This document shows, piece after piece, positions 61,233-64,000 of a stretch of 64,000 nucleotides of DNA. The notes beneath the pieces were generated by a model. It made no database searches. It had not been told where the DNA came from and saw only the letters and a list, made by a program, of their open reading frames with translations. Origin of the DNA: Sphingobacterium prati (GTDB taxonomy: Bacteria > Bacteroidota > Bacteroidia > Sphingobacteriales > Sphingobacteriaceae); contig NZ_JABJWY010000037.1 of assembly GCF_013167215.1 (NCBI RefSeq), positions 12,050 through 76,049 on the forward strand. The letters run 5' to 3'. Numbering within the stretch: position 1 is the first letter of the stretch; each line of letters starts with the position of its first letter. The translations under genes and the position numbers were made by a program.

Positions 61233-61311
61233 GAATCGCTATTCGTTCAACTGGCTTTTTGTGCAGATTTAAAACTTTTTTCAATGCACTGGCGTTCTGT
61301 GAATATCAATC

Positions 61312-61327
61312 ACCCCTGATCAGGGGT
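61312..61327. promoter_or_regulatory. 16-base perfect palindrome
   Basis: ACCCCTGATCAGGGGT is a perfect dyad in an otherwise gene-free stretch. Its form fits a dimeric transcription-factor site. The nearest gene in either direction starts or ends more than 150 bases away. Confidence 0.5.
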
Positions 61328-61355
61328 ACTCATAAAATTAGGTAAAATGACAAGC

Positions 61356-61390
61356 AGCACGCTATGTTTCCCAGACTAGCGTGCTTTTTG
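61356..61390 (+). terminator. Orphan terminator 1
   Basis: A 9-bp stem (AGCACGCTA / TAGCGTGCT, 61356-61364 and 61377-61385) followed by five T. No coding gene precedes it within this interval, so it may end a small RNA starting near the palindrome. Confidence 0.75.
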
Positions 61391-61458
61391 TGCAAACTAT
61401 TTACAGCTAGTTTTTGTTCTAAAGTTGATCCATTTTTAAGATAAGCTTCACGATAGGA

Positions 61459-61484
61459 GGTCGGTTTTTTCCCGACCTTTTTGC
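61459..61484 (+). terminator. Orphan terminator 2
   Basis: An AGGTCGG / CCGACCT stem with a T-rich loop and TTTTT after it. It is the second orphan terminator on the plus strand. Confidence 0.7.
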
Positions 61485-61645
61485 GTTTGTAAAAGCCCCG
61501 ATGCAGATCGGGAATATATGTTAGCCATCAGACAGGAATGACTTGCGATGAAAAATTTTGCATGGGAACAAACCAAATGCAGACAGCCGACGTTTCTTTT
61601 ATAAACTCAGCTATGGGTTACTTTTCATTTTTAGGTTAATATGAC

Positions 61646-61678
61646 AAAGCATCCTAGACCCCTAATCTAGGATGCTTT
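61646..61678. terminator. Orphan hairpin 3
   Basis: A perfect 13-bp stem (AAAGCATCCTAGA at 61646-61658 and complement at 61666-61678) with a 7-base loop. It may serve as the terminator for the minus-strand ABC operon that ends at 61773. Confidence 0.75.
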
Positions 61679-61772
61679 CATGATGTATTATAATATTCTT
61701 TTTTCTTAGAACAGGATCCTCGCATAGTTGGCTTATGCATGTTATGCAATCAATCGAATCCCGCTGCGCTAT

Positions 61773-62765
61773 TTAACTCCGTATTTCTCTTCGCATAAAG
61801 ATATAATAGGACCAGGCAAAACAGATCATCATGGCGGCCGTGAGCCCGCTTACCTGCGGCCAGACCATTAAGAAACTTTCCCGAAACGAGAGCGGTGAAG
61901 GAATGGCACCTACCATCTGTTCCATGGCAATAGGACCAAGGCTGCGCACCGAAGGCATCAGTAGGGTCGTCGTGGCGTCGGTATAAAGTTGGCTTGGCGA
62001 TAGCCGAAGAAGGTTTAGGATCAGCTCATTGTAAGCCAGGTACTCCTGCTCTGAGATATAATTTGGATTCGGTAAGAACGGTCGGATCGCCAGATTGACC
62101 AGGATCGGAAAAAATACAGTGAAAAATAGCCAGATCCCAATTGCCGTGAGTGCCGAAGTGGCCGGCTGACGAAAGCGGATCGACAACAGAATGGCCAGGC
62201 TCAGCCAGAAAGCTACATACAGTACACTAATTAAAGTGAATCCGAAGATCCGAAGCAGCTCCTGTGGCTCGATCCGTACGCCGGTGCCGAGCAGACCACC
62301 GCCGATCATCAGGAGCACGAGTGCAACAAATAAGGTGCCTACGACAATCAGTGGGGCCAAAAACTTGGCAAACAGCAGATTGTCGCGGTAGATGGGCTGG
62401 GCCATCAGGCGGGTGAGGGTACCATTGTTATACTCTGCATTGATGGCGTCAAAACCGAGTGCGATGCCCAGCAAAGGGGCCAGAAAATTCAGGAATACAT
62501 GGAAAGGAGGAATCGAGTTGTCCGTTGTGGTCAGCAGCTTGAGGTACAGAAACGACTGGTCTGGATCACGCATATTGCTGACAGCGTCCTTCAGGCCCAT
62601 GCTCGAAACGTATAAAGAGGCCCCAAAAGTGAGCACGATAAGCAGGATCAATATATTAAAACGCCAGCTGCGGATATGTGCGGCAATTTCTTTGCTGACC
62701 AATACCTGCATCGCGGCCGCGGGGTGGCTATTGATATCTTTTGAAGAAACCGTTGGATTTTTCAT
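61773..62765 (-). CDS. ABC-2-type transporter permease
   Basis: A 330-residue membrane protein with about six helices. It opens with KEIAAHIRSWRFNILILLIVLTFGASLYVSS, contains GIALGFDAINAEYNNGTLTRLMAQPIYRDNLLFAKFLAPLIVV (the ABC-2 coupling region, typically written E...GTL...PisR), and closes with helix pairs. It overlaps the ATPase gene by 38 bases, so the two are coupled. With the upstream NEW3 protein this forms an envelope-related exporter of the NosY/GldF-like group; substrate unknown. Confidence 0.93.
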   Translation of the reverse strand: MKNPTVSSKDINSHPAAAMQVLVSKEIAAHIRSWRFNILILLIVLTFGASLYVSSMGLKDAVSNMRDPDQSFLYLKLLTTTDNSIPPFHVFLNFLAPLLGIALGFDAINAEYNNGTLTRLMAQPIYRDNLLFAKFLAPLIVVGTLFVALVLLMIGGGLLGTGVRIEPQELLRIFGFTLISVLYVAFWLSLAILLSIRFRQPATSALTAIGIWLFFTVFFPILVNLAIRPFLPNPNYISEQEYLAYNELILNLLRLSPSQLYTDATTTLLMPSVRSLGPIAMEQMVGAIPSPLSFRESFLMVWPQVSGLTAAMMICFAWSYYIFMRREIRS

Positions 62766-63726
62766 GTGCAGTGTTTGTTGTTATGCTATTCTCAAAATAT
62801 GTATTATAGATATCGTCAAGCTTATAATCGTTACGGCTCACAGCGACGACATTGGCTCCGCTATTTACAAGCAGGCGCACAGCAGCAGCAGTGACATCGG
62901 CATCGGTTTGCAGCTCGATCGAATAGCCGGTTACGGTGAGCTTGCGGAATCCGGGCAGGGCTTTTAATGCTTCTTCAAAGCGTGCTGTATCGCCCAGGGG
63001 ATCTTCCAGCGTGATCGCCGTGGTGACACCTTCCTGCTGCTGCAGGTTGTGAGCCAGGTGCTCGATCGATCCTTCGACCAGCAGCTTGCCGCCGACAAAG
63101 ATGCCCACGCGGTCGCACACCCGTTGTACCTGATGGAGATGGTGTGAAGAGAGCAGTACCGTGAGATTATGCTCCTTGCTGAGCCGCTTGATAAGTTCGA
63201 GAAAATCGTCGACACCCTTGGGGTCGATACCGAGGGTAGGCTCGTCCAGAATGGCAACTTCGGGTGTTTTGATCAGCACTTCGGCCAAGCCTAGGCGCTG
63301 TTTCATCCCACGGGAAAAAGCACCTGTTTTTTTATGCATCTCCTGTTCGAGGCCGACGACATGCAGCATATCTTTGGCGCAGGCCTGTGCATAGGATTTT
63401 GTAAGCCCGTTTAACTCGGCAATAAAACAGAGGTTTTCCAATGCGGTCATTTCGGGATAGAAGCCCACACTGTCTGGCAGATAGCCTACTTTGCGTTTGA
63501 CAGCTATCGGATTGCGGGTGGCATTATGGCCACAGACATAGGCCGTACCAGCCGTGGGTTCGGTCAGGCCAAGCATCATCAGAATGCTGGTCGTCTTGCC
63601 GGCACCATTGGGTCCGAGTAGGCCAAAGATTTCTCCGGGATAAATCTGCAGGTCCAACTTGTCTACGGCAGTTACTTTGCCATAGCTTTTGGTCAGACCC
63701 GTCAATTGAATGATAGGATCCTTCAT
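62728..63726 (-). CDS. ABC transporter ATP-binding protein
   Basis: A 332-residue ATPase. Walker A is LLGPNGAGKTT (about 36-46), the Q-loop region is GYLPDSVGFYP, the signature FSRGMKQRLGLAEVL, Walker B VAILDEPTLGIDP and the switch LLSSHHLHQVQRV. The signature has SRGMKQR in place of LSGGQ, which is usual in this export subgroup. The C-terminal 100 residues form the extra domain of DrrA/NosF-like ATPases. Middle gene of a NEW3-ATPase-permease operon. Confidence 0.96.
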   Translation of the reverse strand: MKDPIIQLTGLTKSYGKVTAVDKLDLQIYPGEIFGLLGPNGAGKTTSILMMLGLTEPTAGTAYVCGHNATRNPIAVKRKVGYLPDSVGFYPEMTALENLCFIAELNGLTKSYAQACAKDMLHVVGLEQEMHKKTGAFSRGMKQRLGLAEVLIKTPEVAILDEPTLGIDPKGVDDFLELIKRLSKEHNLTVLLSSHHLHQVQRVCDRVGIFVGGKLLVEGSIEHLAHNLQQQEGVTTAITLEDPLGDTARFEEALKALPGFRKLTVTGYSIELQTDADVTAAAVRLLVNSGANVVAVSRNDYKLDDIYNTYFENSITTNTAHEKSNGFFKRYQ

Positions 63727-63749
63727 AATGATAATCTTTTGTGTCCCCC

Positions 63750-64000
63750 TTATCTACGTCCGTATTTGCGGATGAGGTAATACACCAAACCAATGGCCAA
63801 TACGATGACCAGCATGCCAATCCAACCCGATAACAGGGAAGTTTTGACGATCATGCGGAATGAAATGTCAGCATTGCTGTTGGAGGATTTGATCTCAAAT
63901 TTAGCGGCATAGTCCCCTGCAATGGTTTTATCGGGAACCTTTAGGTTGACTTTGACGTCTACAGATTTGCCTGCTTCCAGCTGTTTGATGGTGCTGGGGC
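63750..64000 (-). CDS. C-terminus of NEW3-domain membrane protein (cut by window end)
   Basis: The minus strand from the window end encodes the last 83 residues of a protein, ending at TAA 63750-63752. It reads LEAGKSVDVKVNLKVPDKT, then IAGDYAAKFEIKSSNSNADI, then a transmembrane helix (LLSGWIGMLVIVLAIGLVYYLI) and a basic tail RKYGRR. The beta-sandwich pattern and terminal helix match NPCBM-associated NEW3-domain proteins (COG1470-like), which often accompany this type of ABC exporter. The start lies beyond the window. Confidence 0.8.
   Translation of the reverse strand, partial: PSTIKQLEAGKSVDVKVNLKVPDKTIAGDYAAKFEIKSSNSNADISFRMIVKTSLLSGWIGMLVIVLAIGLVYYLIRKYGRR

Larger units (their letters stand above)
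61161..61772. other. Gene-free interval with four hairpins and a palindrome
   Basis: About 610 bases without a credible gene. It contains hairpins at 61191-61227 (terminator of the efflux operon), 61356-61385, 61459-61479 and 61646-61678, all with unrelated stems, plus a perfect 16-base palindrome at 61312-61327. The first three are followed by T-runs on the plus strand. Confidence 0.7.

Noticed and set aside
1..64000. CRISPR arrays
   Set aside because: No regularly spaced repeat set was seen and no Cas-like gene is present.

Overview
The window looks like chromosome from a Sphingobacteriaceae-type Bacteroidota, most likely Sphingobacterium or a close relative. The reasons are two SusC/SusD loci, an ECF sigma/FecR pair, a PepSY-like lipoprotein, DUF6520- and DUF6266-like proteins, LytS/LytTR signalling, candidate TAnnTTTG promoter boxes and a tRNA-derived fragment without an encoded CCA. 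The genus is inferred, because no rRNA or marker gene is present.

Layout. 0-3.1 kb: a two-gene secreted cassette (zincin-like lipoprotein plus exported protein) bracketed by a 40-bp direct repeat, and a decayed gene. 3.3-12.3 kb: an AT-rich accessory region with a MazG-like pyrophosphohydrolase coupled to a PD-(D/E)xK-like/DUF2075 helicase protein, a ParB-like protein, a NACHT NTPase and an OLD-like ATPase-TOPRIM protein. It ends at the 3' half of a tRNA gene with its terminator, which looks like an attachment site. 12.3-13.8 kb: an XRE-type regulator and a long ORF-free stretch that begins with a consensus-like Bacteroidota promoter.

13.8-20.2 kb: a small protein, a TlpA-like thioredoxin, SusC and SusD in one direction. 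20.2-24.7 kb: DUF6520-like protein, Crp/Fnr-type regulator, decayed coding traces, an LPLAT-like protein and a LytS/LytTR two-component pair. 24.7-28.5 kb: the most unusual block. A MerR-like HTH protein is followed by two DUF6266 proteins, a three-helix membrane protein with holin-like topology, an overlapping CHAP hydrolase, and a lipoprotein with a C-terminal membrane helix that has the architecture of a unimolecular spanin. Together these resemble a phage lysis or type-10-secretion cassette without phage structural genes.

28.5-32.4 kb: DUF3024 protein, TetR regulator with an SDR oxidoreductase, and a PAS histidine kinase. 32.5-43.5 kb (minus strand): an ECF sigma/FecR/STN-SusC/SusD/Big_2 nutrient-uptake locus, then a LacI regulator, a reprolysin-like lipoprotein and a truncated alpha-L-fucosidase. 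43.9-50.1 kb: a small secreted protein and a tripartite HAE1-type RND pump. 50.2-52.4 kb: PepSY-like lipoprotein and a three-gene HipBST-type toxin-antitoxin operon with three evenly spaced operator-like palindromes. 52.4-53.4 kb: DoxX-like and DinB-like proteins. 53.6-61.2 kb: OmpR-type two-component system followed by a CusCBA/CzcCBA-type metal efflux operon. 61.2-61.8 kb: a gene-free interval with four hairpins. 61.8-64 kb: an ABC exporter operon whose upstream NEW3-domain gene is cut by the window end.
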